47,954 nucleotides of DNA, from the NCBI GenBank assembly GCA_019119305.1, contig DWXH01000004.1:1-47954 (forward strand), given 5' to 3'. Each line of letters opens with the position of its first letter. Position 1 is the stretch's first letter. Below, piece after piece: positions 1-9,242 of this stretch. The notes under the pieces are model-generated. The model ran no database searches and was not told the origin of the DNA. It saw only the letters and a list, made by a program, of their open reading frames with translations. The stretch comes from Candidatus Alistipes merdigallinarum (lineage in GTDB: Bacteria > Bacteroidota > Bacteroidia > Bacteroidales > Rikenellaceae). Position numbers and translations under genes: made by a program.

Positions 1-308
1 TTTCAGAAGAAGGAGATGATATAAAAAAACAAGAAGAATGCAAGAAAAAAATATATGGATTTACAGACACAATTACGCAATGTACAAAAGCAGTTTTGTA
101 CATATCAATAGTTGTCAATAATCCAGTTTTATCCACTCAAAAATATGTGAATAAAGTTCTAAACGACCAAATAAAAATTTGATTTTCAATATTTAAAAAC
201 TATCATAAACTGTCGACAAGCTGTTAACAAACAAACATAAAAAAAGATAGAAAAAGTTACGAACACTATGAACAGCTATTGTTTTGTTTTTTAGATTGAA
301 TTTCAAAT
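1..308. other. AT-rich leader with DnaA-box-like sites and a hairpin
   Basis: This stretch is visibly much richer in A and T than the rest of the window. It holds a perfect inverted repeat at 80-103 (10-base arms, loop GCAG) and two sites resembling DnaA boxes in opposite orientation: TTATCCACT at 129-137 (one mismatch to TTATCCACA) and TGTGAATAA at 146-154, whose complement TTATTCACA fits TTWTNCACA. Frame 3 is open from the window edge to a TGA at 180-182 (about 59 codons, rich in Lys, Asn and Ile) and could be the end of a gene cut by the edge, but nothing in it is recognisable. I see no clear TAnnTTTG promoter for nadA. Whether this is origin DNA, the tail of an upstream gene or ordinary spacer cannot be settled here. 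Confidence 0.4.
80..103. repeat. perfect 10-bp inverted repeat
   Basis: Arms ATGTACAAAA and TTTTGTACAT flank a GCAG loop. There is no T-run beyond the stem, so it is not a classical intrinsic terminator. It may be an operator or an end-of-gene hairpin for something left of the window. Confidence 0.5.
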
Positions 309-1310
309 TTGAAAATAAAAATAAACAAAAACATGAACGATAAAAACAACGGCAACCCGATTGAGAGTTCTGTTTCGGTAGCCGAAAAGATGGAGCGGAT
401 CTGTGCGTTGAAACGGCAAAAAAATGCCATCATATTGGCCCATTATTATACTTTGCCTGAAATTCAACAGATTGCCGATTTTACCGGAGACAGTTTGGCG
501 CTTTCGGCTCAGGCTGCAAAGACGGACGCAGCGATTCTGCTTTTTGCCGGGGTGCATTTTATGGCCGAGACCGCAAAAATTCTTGCTCCAGAGAAAAAAG
601 TGTTATTGCCCGAACCTCAGGCAGGCTGTTCGTTGGCCGATTCCTGTACGGCAGATCGTTTCGCCGATTTTTTAAAGGATTACCCCGATTATACGGTGGT
701 TTCTTATGTTAATACATCGGTCGGAGTAAAGGCGTTGACCGACATCTGTTGTACGTCAGGAAATGCCGTCGAGGTGGTACGGTCGCTTCCTGAAAACGAA
801 AAGATCGTCTTTGCTCCGGATCGTAATCTGGGTCGGTATATCCAGAAAATTACCGGACGGAAAAAAATGGTGATTTGGGACGGAGCCTGTGATGTGCATG
901 AGAGGTTTACGGCAGAGAAGATTCTTGAGATGAAACAGCGTTATCCTCAGGCTAAAGTCTTGGCCCATCCCGAGTGCAAGGAGGAAGTTTTGGCTGTGGC
1001 CGATGTGGTGGGCAGTACGGCAGTTCTGTTAAAATTTGCCTCGAGCGATTCGTGCGATACTTTTTTGGTAGTGACGGAGTCTGGAATTTTGTTCCAAATG
1101 CAGCAGGAAAATCCGAACAAGCGGTTTATTCCGGTACCGCCTGTTGGGGTCGAATCGGGTTGTAACGAGTGTGAGTATATGAAGATGGTGACTCTGGAAA
1201 AAATTTACCGGACGTTGTTGGATGAGTCGCCAGAAGTAATACTGGACGAGGAGGTTCGACGTAGAGCGGAACGTTCGATTCAACGTATGTTGGAGATCAA
1301 GAGAAGTTAG
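309..1310 (+). CDS. nadA: quinolinate synthase NadA
   Basis: Condenses iminoaspartate with dihydroxyacetone phosphate to quinolinate in NAD synthesis, in the cytoplasm, using a [4Fe-4S] cluster. At 333 residues it has normal family length. The early motif AHYYTLPEIQ (about 44-53) and the three cysteine regions expected for the cluster are present: GCSLADSC (C107/C113), WDGAC (C194) and GCNEC (C285/C288). An internal Met at residue 9 is an alternative start, since the first eight residues are Lys/Asn-rich and poorly conserved in character. The usual partners nadB and nadC are not in the window. The gene stands alone, followed by about 180 bases before the S46 peptidase gene. Confidence 0.95.
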   Translation: MKIKINKNMNDKNNGNPIESSVSVAEKMERICALKRQKNAIILAHYYTLPEIQQIADFTGDSLALSAQAAKTDAAILLFAGVHFMAETAKILAPEKKVLLPEPQAGCSLADSCTADRFADFLKDYPDYTVVSYVNTSVGVKALTDICCTSGNAVEVVRSLPENEKIVFAPDRNLGRYIQKITGRKKMVIWDGACDVHERFTAEKILEMKQRYPQAKVLAHPECKEEVLAVADVVGSTAVLLKFASSDSCDTFLVVTESGILFQMQQENPNKRFIPVPPVGVESGCNECEYMKMVTLEKIYRTLLDESPEVILDEEVRRRAERSIQRMLEIKRS

Positions 1311-1490
1311 AAGGGGGAAAAAGAAGTACTGGAGGATTAGCAAGATCTGGCGTTTTAATTTTAAACGATGGGAATCCGATGGGAGAGTCGGTTCTTTTCA
1401 GTTGGTTTATATCTTTTTTTTACTTTCTATCTTTATAAATTTATGAAACAAAAAAGAAAAGAAAAAAATGACTGATAAGAGCTATTAAAA

Positions 1491-3647
1491 ATGTATTGTA
1501 TGAAAAAGTTCTGGAGTAGGGTAGTTCTGCTATCCATTTTAAGTCTGTCGGTAGCAGTGGTGCGGGCCGACGAGGGGATGTGGTTGTTGCCCTATCTGCA
1601 ACAGCTGAATATCAAGGATATGAAGGCCAAAGGGCTGAAACTTTCGGCGCAGGATATCTATCGGGCCAACGGTACTGCCCTGAAGGATGCCATTGTGATT
1701 TTCGGCGGCGGTTGTACGGCGAGTGTGGTTTCCGAACGCGGATTGGTGTTGACGAACCATCATTGCGGATACGGGGCGATTCAGCAGCACAGCAGCGTCG
1801 AGCATGACTATCTGCAGAATGGCTTTTGGGCGATGTCTGACAAGGAGGAGATTCCTACACCGGGGTTGACCGTGACCTTTATCCGGCGGATCGAAGATGT
1901 GTCGGATCGGATCCTTTCCCAGTTGAACGATACGATGAGTGAGACGCGCAGAGCGGAGTGTGTGCTTGCGGCCGTTCAGCAGATCAAGAGTGAGACGAAA
2001 CTTGACCGGAAGAGTCAGGAGGTGGAGATCAAGGATTTTTTCGGAGGGAATCAGTACCTGCTCTTTGTCAAGGAGGTATATAGGGATGTGCGCTTGGTGG
2101 GTGCGCCGCCCAGTTCGATCGGCAAGTTCGGAGGGGATACCGATAACTGGATGTGGCCCCGTCATACGGGCGATTTTTCCGTATTCCGTATCTATACGGC
2201 TCCGGACGGTTCTCCGGCTGAATATGCCCCGGGGAATGTGCCTTACGAGGCTCCGGTTCATCTCTCCGTTTCGTTGAAGGGGTATAAACCCGGTGATTTT
2301 TCGATGATTATAGGATTTCCCGGGTCGACCGAACGTTATAAAACCTCTTGCGAGATCGATTTCACGTTGGAGGTGGATAACCCCAACCGGATTTTCATTC
2401 GTGGCGAGCGGCAAGAGTTGATGATGGAGGATATGATGGCCGACGAGCAGATAAAGATCCAATATGCGACAAAATACAGCGGATCGTCCAACTATTGGAA
2501 AAATTCGATAGGGGAGAGTCAGGGGTTGAAACGTTTGAAGATAAAGGACCGTATGTCGGACGAGGAGGCCCGTTTTACCGAATGGGTCGAGTCCGACCCG
2601 GCACGCAAGGCCAAATACGGCCAGGCACTCGATTTGATTTGTAGATCCATTGAGGGCATGACACCGCTGCGGGACCGTCAGCAATACCTCGCTGAGGCTT
2701 TGATTAATGGAGTGGAGATCAAGAATGCCGCATCCATCGTACGTTCCATTTTCAAGGAGGATCGGACGATCGATACGGTACGTTGGGAAGAGGCTCGGAA
2801 AAATCTCAAGGAGTTTTATAAGAATTACAGCGAAAAGACCGATCGGAAGATCGCCAAACGGATGTTCGAAATTGTACGGGACGGTTTTCCGGGTGAAGAT
2901 TTGACGCCGAGTTTCGGAGTGATCCGCGACTATTATGGCGACAGGGTCTCCGATTATGTCGATGATATGTACGATCGTTCGCTGTTCTCCTCCGAACAGC
3001 GGGCGGAGCAGTTTTTGGAGCATCCCGATGTCAACGTTTTAATGAATGACCCTGCTTATAAATTTTGGTTTGGTCTTGTCAACTCCTACAATCGTCTGAT
3101 CGATTCGATCGGTACCTATCGGGACGATTTGATTCGTGGACACCGCCTCTACGTAGCCGGTTTGATGGAGATGGACCCTCAGAAAAAATTCTATCCCGAT
3201 GCGAACTTCACGATGCGGTTGACCTACGGTCAGATTTTGCCCTACTATCCGCAGGATGCGGTTTTTTATGACTACTATACCACACTGGAAGGGGTAATGC
3301 AGAAAGAAGACCCGGAGAATCCGTATGAGTTTGAAGTCCCTGAGCGATTGAAAGAGCTGTATCAGCAAAAAGATTACGGTCCTTATGCCGAAAAAGGGAT
3401 CATGCATGTCAATTTCTTGACCAATAACGACATTACGGGAGGAAATTCGGGAAGTCCCGTGATGAATGCCCGGGGTGAGTTGATCGGTTTGGCTTTCGAT
3501 GGCAACTGGGAGGCGATGAGCGGTGATACGGTGTTCGAACCCGAGTTACAGCGAACCATCTGCGTCGACATCCGTTACGTGCTGTTTGTAATCGATAAGT
3601 TTGCCGGAGACAGCCGGTTGATCGATGAAATGACGCTGGTGCGATAA
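1491..3647 (+). CDS. S46 family dipeptidyl-peptidase, DPP7-like
   Basis: Exported serine exopeptidase that removes dipeptides from peptide N-termini in the periplasm; asaccharolytic Bacteroidetes use such enzymes for peptide catabolism. The N-terminus is a signal peptide (Met4, at 1500, is an equally good start) ending near VRADEG. The catalytic triad is visible: His91 in TNHHCGYG, Asp228 in RHTGDF, Ser653 in GGNSGSP. Eighteen residues after the Ser lies Gly671 (AFDGNWE); in the family Gly at this place marks DPP7 (broad, hydrophobic P1) and Arg marks DPP11 (acidic P1), so a DPP7-type specificity is inferred. Length 718 fits the family. It appears monocistronic; an imperfect promoter TATCTTTA lies at 1428-1435. 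Confidence 0.93.
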   Translation: MYCMKKFWSRVVLLSILSLSVAVVRADEGMWLLPYLQQLNIKDMKAKGLKLSAQDIYRANGTALKDAIVIFGGGCTASVVSERGLVLTNHHCGYGAIQQHSSVEHDYLQNGFWAMSDKEEIPTPGLTVTFIRRIEDVSDRILSQLNDTMSETRRAECVLAAVQQIKSETKLDRKSQEVEIKDFFGGNQYLLFVKEVYRDVRLVGAPPSSIGKFGGDTDNWMWPRHTGDFSVFRIYTAPDGSPAEYAPGNVPYEAPVHLSVSLKGYKPGDFSMIIGFPGSTERYKTSCEIDFTLEVDNPNRIFIRGERQELMMEDMMADEQIKIQYATKYSGSSNYWKNSIGESQGLKRLKIKDRMSDEEARFTEWVESDPARKAKYGQALDLICRSIEGMTPLRDRQQYLAEALINGVEIKNAASIVRSIFKEDRTIDTVRWEEARKNLKEFYKNYSEKTDRKIAKRMFEIVRDGFPGEDLTPSFGVIRDYYGDRVSDYVDDMYDRSLFSSEQRAEQFLEHPDVNVLMNDPAYKFWFGLVNSYNRLIDSIGTYRDDLIRGHRLYVAGLMEMDPQKKFYPDANFTMRLTYGQILPYYPQDAVFYDYYTTLEGVMQKEDPENPYEFEVPERLKELYQQKDYGPYAEKGIMHVNFLTNNDITGGNSGSPVMNARGELIGLAFDGNWEAMSGDTVFEPELQRTICVDIRYVLFVIDKFAGDSRLIDEMTLVR

Positions 3648-3687
3648 GGATTTTTCGCTCGTGTGGTCGAATATGGGAAAATAAGAT

Positions 3688-3695
3688 TAATTTTG
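3688..3695 (+). promoter_or_regulatory. glnS promoter -7 box
   Basis: TAATTTTG matches the Bacteroidetes TAnnTTTG consensus, 18 bases before the glnS ATG. No convincing TTTG is seen at -33. Confidence 0.5.
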
Positions 3696-3712
3696 CGACA
3701 AATCGTTGTTAT

Positions 3713-5404
3713 ATGAACCATTTGTGCGAAAATGCGGCCCCTGCAAACGAGGAGAAGTCGCTCAATTTTCTGGAAGAGATTATCGAAGAGAGTATCGCGA
3801 AGGGCGAAAAAAATATCCAAACCCGTTTCCCGCCTGAGCCGAACGGATATCTGCATATTGGCCACGCCAAAAGTATCTGCCTGAACTTCGGTCTGGCCAA
3901 GAAGTATGGTGGAAAGTGTAATTTGCGGTTCGACGATACGAATCCCGTCAAGGAGGATGTCGAGTATGTCGATTCGATTCAGGAAGACGTACATTGGTTG
4001 GGCTTCGACTGGGCCGGTATCCATTATGCTTCCGACTATTTCGACCAGCTCTATGAATGGGCCCTCGTATTGATCCGTAAGGGTTTGGCCTATGTCGACG
4101 ATCAGTCGCAGGAGGAGATTCGCCAGAACCGGGGAACAGTGACCGTTCCGGGAAAGGAGAGCCCCTGTCGGAACCGTTCGGTCGAGGAGAATATCGATCT
4201 GTTCCAAAGGATGAAAGAGGGTGAATTTGCCGATGGAGAAAAAGTGCTTCGGGCCAAAATCGATATGGCACATCCCAATATGTTGCTGCGCGACCCGATT
4301 CTTTACCGGATCGTACATGCCGAACACCACCGTACGGGAAACAAATGGTGTATCTATCCGATGTATGATTATGCACATGGACAGAGCGACTCGATCGAAC
4401 ACGTGACCCATTCGATCTGTACCTTGGAGTTCGATGTGCACCGTCCGCTGTACGACTGGTTTATCGAAAAGTTGGAGATCTATCCGAGTCATCAATATGA
4501 GTTTGCCCGTCTGAATTTGACCTATACGCTGATGAGCAAACGGAAACTTTTGCAGTTGGTGCAGCAGAAGAGTGTCATGGGGTGGGATGATCCGCGTATG
4601 CCGACCATTTGTGCGCTGCGTCGCCGGGGGTATACGCCCGAAAGCGTGCGGATGTTTGCCGACAAGGTGGGAGTGGCCAAGCGCGATAATGTGATCGATT
4701 ACGGTTTGCTCGAATTTTGTGTTCGTGAGGACCTCAACAAGAGGGCTCAGCGCCGGATGGCCGTATTGGATCCGATTCGTGTCGTAATTACGAACTATCC
4801 GGAGGGTAAAAAGGAGATGATCTCCTGCGTCAACAATCCGGAGGATGAGTCGGCCGGACGTCGTGAAGTTCCATTCGGAAGAGAGATCTTTATCGAACGC
4901 GATGACTTTATGGAAGAGCCGCCGAAAAAATATTTCCGTCTCTCTCCGGGCAAGGAGGTGCGGTTACGTTATGCCTACCTGATCCGTTGCGATGAGGTGA
5001 TCAAGGATGAGTCGGGTAGAGTAGTGGAGCTGCATTGTACCTATGATCCGCTCTCGGGTGGAGGCAGCTCGTCGGATGGCCGTAAGGTCAAGGGAGTAAT
5101 TCATTGGGTATCTGCTGCCGATGCCGTGGAGGCCGAAGTGCGGCTTTTTGACCGATTGTTTGTAAAAGAGGATATGAACAACCTCGAAGAGGGCAAGACC
5201 TTTGAAGACTACCTCAATCCCGATTCGTTGCGGGTGGTTACCGGCTATCTTGAACCGGCCTTGGGCGATGCGAAAGTAGGGGAGGTCTTCCAATTTGAAC
5301 GGTTGGGTTATTTCTGCGTCGATCGCGACTCTACAACAGATAAGCAGGTGTTCAACCGGACGGTAACGCTTAAGGACAGTTGGGCCAAAATGGCGATGAA
5401 ATAG
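3713..5404 (+). CDS. glnS: glutaminyl-tRNA synthetase
   Basis: Charges tRNA(Gln) with glutamine. The class I signature is complete: HIGH at residues 48-51 inside [15 protein letters not shown], the GlnRS form rather than the GluRS form, and a KMSKS equivalent MSKRK at 274-278. The Rossmann catalytic half is followed by the beta-barrel anticodon-binding half ending near residue 560, so the protein is full length (563 residues). Presence of GlnRS implies direct glutaminylation. The start is set by the promoter at 3688-3695 just upstream. The next gene, for a secreted TonB-C-like protein, follows after 31 bases and may be cotranscribed. Confidence 0.96.
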   Translation: MNHLCENAAPANEEKSLNFLEEIIEESIAKGEKNIQTRFPPEPNGYLHIGHAKSICLNFGLAKKYGGKCNLRFDDTNPVKEDVEYVDSIQEDVHWLGFDWAGIHYASDYFDQLYEWALVLIRKGLAYVDDQSQEEIRQNRGTVTVPGKESPCRNRSVEENIDLFQRMKEGEFADGEKVLRAKIDMAHPNMLLRDPILYRIVHAEHHRTGNKWCIYPMYDYAHGQSDSIEHVTHSICTLEFDVHRPLYDWFIEKLEIYPSHQYEFARLNLTYTLMSKRKLLQLVQQKSVMGWDDPRMPTICALRRRGYTPESVRMFADKVGVAKRDNVIDYGLLEFCVREDLNKRAQRRMAVLDPIRVVITNYPEGKKEMISCVNNPEDESAGRREVPFGREIFIERDDFMEEPPKKYFRLSPGKEVRLRYAYLIRCDEVIKDESGRVVELHCTYDPLSGGGSSSDGRKVKGVIHWVSAADAVEAEVRLFDRLFVKEDMNNLEEGKTFEDYLNPDSLRVVTGYLEPALGDAKVGEVFQFERLGYFCVDRDSTTDKQVFNRTVTLKDSWAKMAMK

Positions 5405-5435
5405 TTTTTCGGATCAGCAGGAAAAATAGATAGGG

Positions 5436-6104
5436 ATGAAATACAGATTCGGTTTTATACTCTTCTTTTTTTGTTTTTTTGCGCTTTTCTGTTCGGCACA
5501 ATCCGACAGTTGCAAGATCATTATTACCACGCCCGGTTATACGAATATTTATCGGTACACGTTGGACGAATTCAGTGCACAGATGGCCTCTGATTTCAAA
5601 AAAGAGGGGGTTACGGTTTCTTTGCAGCCTGAAGGTGACAGCTGTTCGTTACTGACGCTCAATATTAGCCGGAGGGAGTACATGTTCCGTATAACCCGGA
5701 CCGCACCGGTTGCACGGTTGATTTACGATCGGAATAAACGGCAATTTAAGGGCGCAGGCTTTAATTATATCGAACGAAAAGAGTATAAGTACCAGGCTCC
5801 CAGTTTTGAGGGCTTATCGCTGGCAAAATTTGCGACGGAGTGGCAACCTCAGATTGAGAAATTGATTCAGGATAGGACGTTGTTGTCTCAAGATCGTCCC
5901 AATGTTTTTATCATCGAAGCTGATATCGATGAGGAGGGGCGTGTACGGAAGATCGTCGAATTGAGCGGTGCCCTGAAACAATACGCCCAAGTGTTCATAG
6001 ACAAAATTTATGACATCTCGTTGAAAGGGTGGCAACCGGCTACGCGTAACGGGGTGCCTTACCGTACGTTGGCTCAAATCTATTTCGAACTGCCTCCCCG
6101 TTAG
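5436..6104 (+). CDS. secreted protein with TonB C-terminal-like domain
   Basis: A hydrophobic signal peptide (residues about 4-21, ending CSAQ) leads a 222-residue protein. Residues about 158-222 look like the TonB C-terminal fold: the pattern IDEEGRVRKIVELSG, then an alternating helix, a KGWQPATRNGVPYR stretch and a final beta strand IYFELPP, as in the family's DExGxV...W.PA...G.PV....... pattern. There is no proline-rich linker and the N-terminus looks cleaved, so it is probably a periplasmic TonB-C-like protein rather than a true energy transducer. The middle part (25-150) is not recognised. It ends just before a strong terminator. The gene's role is unknown. Confidence 0.65.
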   Translation: MKYRFGFILFFFCFFALFCSAQSDSCKIIITTPGYTNIYRYTLDEFSAQMASDFKKEGVTVSLQPEGDSCSLLTLNISRREYMFRITRTAPVARLIYDRNKRQFKGAGFNYIERKEYKYQAPSFEGLSLAKFATEWQPQIEKLIQDRTLLSQDRPNVFIIEADIDEEGRVRKIVELSGALKQYAQVFIDKIYDISLKGWQPATRNGVPYRTLAQIYFELPPR

Positions 6105-6140
6105 TTTTCAAGTCAAATTATTATTGATTAATCATACATT

Positions 6141-6176
6141 AAAAGACCGGTTTCATTTTACTGAAACCGGTCTTTT
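6141..6176. terminator. bidirectional intrinsic terminator
   Basis: A perfect 15-bp stem (arms beginning AAAAGACCGG and ending CCGGTCTTTT) with a 6-base loop TTTTAC lies between two convergent genes. The A/T ends give a T-run on both strands, so it can serve the TonB-C-like gene and the glycosidase-like gene. Confidence 0.88.
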
Positions 6177-6234
6177 CTTTTGGGTGGTGTGGTGAATCAA
6201 TTCTTATTTTTATAAAAAATAAAATTAGTTTTTT

Positions 6235-8961
6235 TTAAAACTCAAGTGTAATCCGGGCCTCTCCGGTAAAGGGAGACAGGGTTACGGTTTCTGTTTTCGG
6301 ATCGTAATCGCCGCCTGTTACTTTCAAGGGTTGTTTCTCTTCGGGGTGGGGAAGCCGGATCTTTACGCAGGCCGGTTTGCGCGCGTTATCGTTGCATTTT
6401 ACGACCGCATTGATACGTCCTTCCCGAACATGGGACGCGACCTTTACGTCGAGCGTACCGAAATAGCTTTGTACACCCGTCAACTCGATCTCCTGCCCCT
6501 CTTCCATCCATCGGCGCGGGATGACCCGCAGCAGATGAAGCGTATCTTCTTCCTCCATGTAGAGCATCCAACGGGTTTCCATCAGGAAATTGGCCTCTTC
6601 GTGCGTTTTGTGCGGACTCAGTTTATACAGATGTTCCCAAAACGAATAGGTCCCTTTATCCGCATAGGGTGCCATCGTGTAGTAGTAAGTGCTTAAAAAG
6701 GGCTTTACCATTCCTTTTCGTGCCTGAAGCCAGTTGTGGCGGCAGTAATAGGGTTGGCTGAAGGCCGAGTTTTCCTGGAACATCAGCTCGCTGTAATAGT
6801 TGAGCAGCGTTTCGGCTAACGGTTCATCCGGATTGACGACCTCGCAGAACACCAAATACATTGGGCCCAGCATACAGTCCGGTGCGGTAAAGGTTCCGTG
6901 CGAACGGAATGTTTCGTGTTTCTGATAGAGCAAACGGGGTCCCGGAGCTTCGGTCCAGGGCGGAAGCGTCGGGGACCATGTGCCGTCACCCAAGGGTACG
7001 ACGGGAGATTTCGCCAAAGTGCTGTCTATCGATTCCCGGATATCCTTCTTCCAATCCTCTGCTTCGGCATGCAGGTTGCGGGCCGTCTCTTCGGAACCGA
7101 TAGCCGCAAATACTTCGGCCATCCGTTTCACTCCTAAATAGCCGTATCCGTTGAGCATGAATTGGTGGAAATGGTCCTCCGGATCGGCAACTTTCCCGTC
7201 AATCATCCCGTAACCTTTCCCGCGTAGGCTATCTTTTTTGCTGCGTTCGCGCCATTGGTGCAGGTAGTCGCAGGCTTTCTGCAGCGAGGGGGTGATCTGT
7301 TCGATCCACTCCCGATCCCGGGTGTAACGGTAGTACTCGCCGATCGACCACAATACAGCCCCCGTTTCGACCATATATCCGTTATAGTTTTCGATCCGGC
7401 CGTCCTCCTGTTGCGTCTCGATAAAGTAGTTCAGGGCCCGTCGGGCGATGTCGTTCCATCCCATAGAGAGGTAAAATTGGATGATCGGTGCACTTTCGGT
7501 ACCGATCGGTGTGTAAACGCCCACATTGGCGGCCAGAGTCCCGTCGGGCTCCTTTCCATAGGTGACCATGTCCAGATGCAGCAGTCCCGCACGGATCATT
7601 TCGTCGATCCTCTGTTCGGGAACGGTGATACGGGCGGCTTTGTCCAGTTTGTTTTGCCAATAGGTTTTGCAGGCTTCGTAACGGGTTTTTTCAGACTGTT
7701 GCGCAAGCTGTTCGGCACGCTCCATCGATATGGGTTCGTGGGGAAGGCAAAACGATACGTTGATCTTTTCCCCCGGTTGCAGCAGAATGGCGATCTCTTC
7801 ATTTTCGATCGGTTTCCCTGCTATTTTTGAGATACAGAAGATTCTATCTTTTGCTAGGGATGAAAAACCTTGTTCCGGATCGTATCGGTATTCCGCACCC
7901 ATATAAAGGTTGTTGATCGGTAAGGCAGGTCGGGGTGTTTTGATCCATGCATATCGGGGAACCGATCCTTTGTTTTCGATCGTAGTCAGGATGTAGAGTA
8001 CGGTCTCTTCGGCCGAAGGCGGGGTGGAGGCAACGATTTCAGCCAGTTGTTGTTTTTGGGTCTCGGTAAAGATGCGCCCTCCCGACCGGCTGTCTGAAAT
8101 CATATAGTGAGTCCCCTCGACATTTTCCGGGGTCAGTGCCGATTTTTCGAGCGAAACGAACGAGACGCTGTTATAGTATACATCGTCGTCGATCAGATGC
8201 GAGTGATAGATCGGCAGCACGCCCTCCTCTAAATTTCTCTTGATGTTGTCCATTACACCCACACCGCGGCCCAATGCATATCGGTAATAGACCGGGGCAG
8301 AGTTGGTTTCGGGCAAAACAACGGGGGATGAGGAAAAGATCGGACGTATCGTCTTGTCTTCGAGTGTGCCGTCCGGAAGCTCTTCGGTGATTTCGAACAT
8401 GCGGATGTCGCGGCTGAGCCCGAGCCAGATCGGTACGTTGGAGTTTCGGGTACGCTCGGCAGCTATCTCAAAAGAGACCTCCGGTTCGGTTTCGATCCGC
8501 TGGATTTTTGTCCGGTTTTTTCGTGCGAGCACATCGCGTTCAATCTCAATGTATGATCGTGTGTCCTCTTTTGTAGTGACAACGACTTTGTAATCCGGAA
8601 TATATATCGGCGTATTTGCGTTGACATCGCGTAAAAAGAAGGAAAACGAACCCTGTGGCGCATCTACATGGATGAGGGTTGCATCCGGTCCGTATGCGAC
8701 GTTGGCACTGTCGAGTAGACATTCGAGCCGCCCCCCGGTTGTGTCTCTGAATTTGAAGCTCGTCCCGTTCGTCCGGATGTTTTTTCTTCCGTCGAGCTGC
8801 CCGATTGTTCCGTATTCGGCCGACAGACTTCCGGAACCTCCTCCCGAAGCCCATTCGATGGCGAACGAGTATGTTGTTTTTTCATCTGTTTGGGCATGAA
8901 TATTTCCGAAAGAGAACATAATCATGCACGTCATCCACGCGGCGGATATCTTTAAATTCAT
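6235..8961 (-). CDS. secreted six-hairpin glycosidase-like protein
   Basis: A 908-residue exported protein with a clear signal peptide (about 1-23, ending IHAQ). The first 430 residues are beta-rich. Residues about 450-790 are helical with the look of an (alpha/alpha)6 barrel as in rhamnosidase- or amylo-glucosidase-type hydrolases: repeated Trp/Tyr-rich helices such as GAVLWSIGEYYRYTRD, then LNGYGYLGVKRM and CRHNWLQARKG. A small beta domain closes the chain. Candidate acids are in the barrel but I cannot name the catalytic pair or the exact family. There is no SusC/SusD pair beside it. It is transcribed away from the corrinoid operon across a 281-base shared control region. A polysaccharide or glycoconjugate substrate is inferred only. 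Confidence 0.7.
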   Translation of the reverse strand: MNLKISAAWMTCMIMFSFGNIHAQTDEKTTYSFAIEWASGGGSGSLSAEYGTIGQLDGRKNIRTNGTSFKFRDTTGGRLECLLDSANVAYGPDATLIHVDAPQGSFSFFLRDVNANTPIYIPDYKVVVTTKEDTRSYIEIERDVLARKNRTKIQRIETEPEVSFEIAAERTRNSNVPIWLGLSRDIRMFEITEELPDGTLEDKTIRPIFSSSPVVLPETNSAPVYYRYALGRGVGVMDNIKRNLEEGVLPIYHSHLIDDDVYYNSVSFVSLEKSALTPENVEGTHYMISDSRSGGRIFTETQKQQLAEIVASTPPSAEETVLYILTTIENKGSVPRYAWIKTPRPALPINNLYMGAEYRYDPEQGFSSLAKDRIFCISKIAGKPIENEEIAILLQPGEKINVSFCLPHEPISMERAEQLAQQSEKTRYEACKTYWQNKLDKAARITVPEQRIDEMIRAGLLHLDMVTYGKEPDGTLAANVGVYTPIGTESAPIIQFYLSMGWNDIARRALNYFIETQQEDGRIENYNGYMVETGAVLWSIGEYYRYTRDREWIEQITPSLQKACDYLHQWRERSKKDSLRGKGYGMIDGKVADPEDHFHQFMLNGYGYLGVKRMAEVFAAIGSEETARNLHAEAEDWKKDIRESIDSTLAKSPVVPLGDGTWSPTLPPWTEAPGPRLLYQKHETFRSHGTFTAPDCMLGPMYLVFCEVVNPDEPLAETLLNYYSELMFQENSAFSQPYYCRHNWLQARKGMVKPFLSTYYYTMAPYADKGTYSFWEHLYKLSPHKTHEEANFLMETRWMLYMEEEDTLHLLRVIPRRWMEEGQEIELTGVQSYFGTLDVKVASHVREGRINAVVKCNDNARKPACVKIRLPHPEEKQPLKVTGGDYDPKTETVTLSPFTGEARITLEF

Positions 8962-9010
8962 AGTATTATTGGGTTTTAGGTTGTAATTTTACTATTTTCA
9001 GCATCTTATA

Positions 9011-9040
9011 CAAAGATATATTTTCTCGGTTTAATTCAAA
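9011..9040 (-). promoter_or_regulatory. promoter of the glycosidase-like gene
   Basis: Read on the minus strand, TTTG (9040-9037) and TATCTTTG (9018-9011) are separated by 18 bases, a near-ideal Bacteroidetes promoter. The start of transcription would fall near 9005, giving a leader of about 45 bases. Confidence 0.75.
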
Positions 9041-9138
9041 AGGTCTTTTTTTGTGTTTTGATCATATTCAATTCTGTTTACCGGATTTCCAACTTGCCTA
9101 AACGTGTGGATATGTAAAGACAACTCCATAAATCATGT

Positions 9139-9179
9139 GCAATAATTATACGTTTATTTGGCAATAATTTGACGTGTTT
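9139..9179 (+). promoter_or_regulatory. 22-bp-spaced direct repeat, likely AraC-family operator
   Basis: GCAATAATTATACGT (from 9139) and GCAATAATTTGACGT (from 9161) match at 13 of 15 positions and begin exactly 22 bases apart, about two helical turns. They end roughly 20 bases upstream of the -7 box of the corrinoid operon, covering the place where a -33 element should be. Tandem direct half-sites of this period next to the core promoter are typical for AraC-family activators, two of which are encoded close by. An additional inverted repeat, ATTTGAC/GTCAAAT, lies at 9167-9190. Confidence 0.6.
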
Positions 9180-9196
9180 AATTGTCAAATCTGTTG

Positions 9197-9204
9197 TATA
9201 TTTG
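9197..9204 (+). promoter_or_regulatory. corrinoid operon promoter -7 box
   Basis: TATATTTG is an exact TAnnTTTG match 39 bases before the first ATG of the operon. No TTTG lies at the expected -33 distance, which suggests dependence on an activator. Confidence 0.7.
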
Positions 9205-9242
9205 TGAAAATGAAACCTAATTACTCAATAAAAGCCTGAAAT

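Noticed and set aside
1539-3023. Long minus-strand reading frame (about 494 codons) opposite the S46 peptidase
   Set aside because: It is rich in His, Arg, Ile and Pro as expected for an antisense shadow, has no motifs, and the opposite strand encodes an unmistakable enzyme. The same holds for long antisense frames at 34691-35950, 36081-37595 and 38099-39550.
8962-9242. Cobalamin riboswitch before the corrinoid operon
   Set aside because: The leader from the predicted transcription start is under 40 bases and I see no B12-box; the upstream part holds the direct repeat instead.
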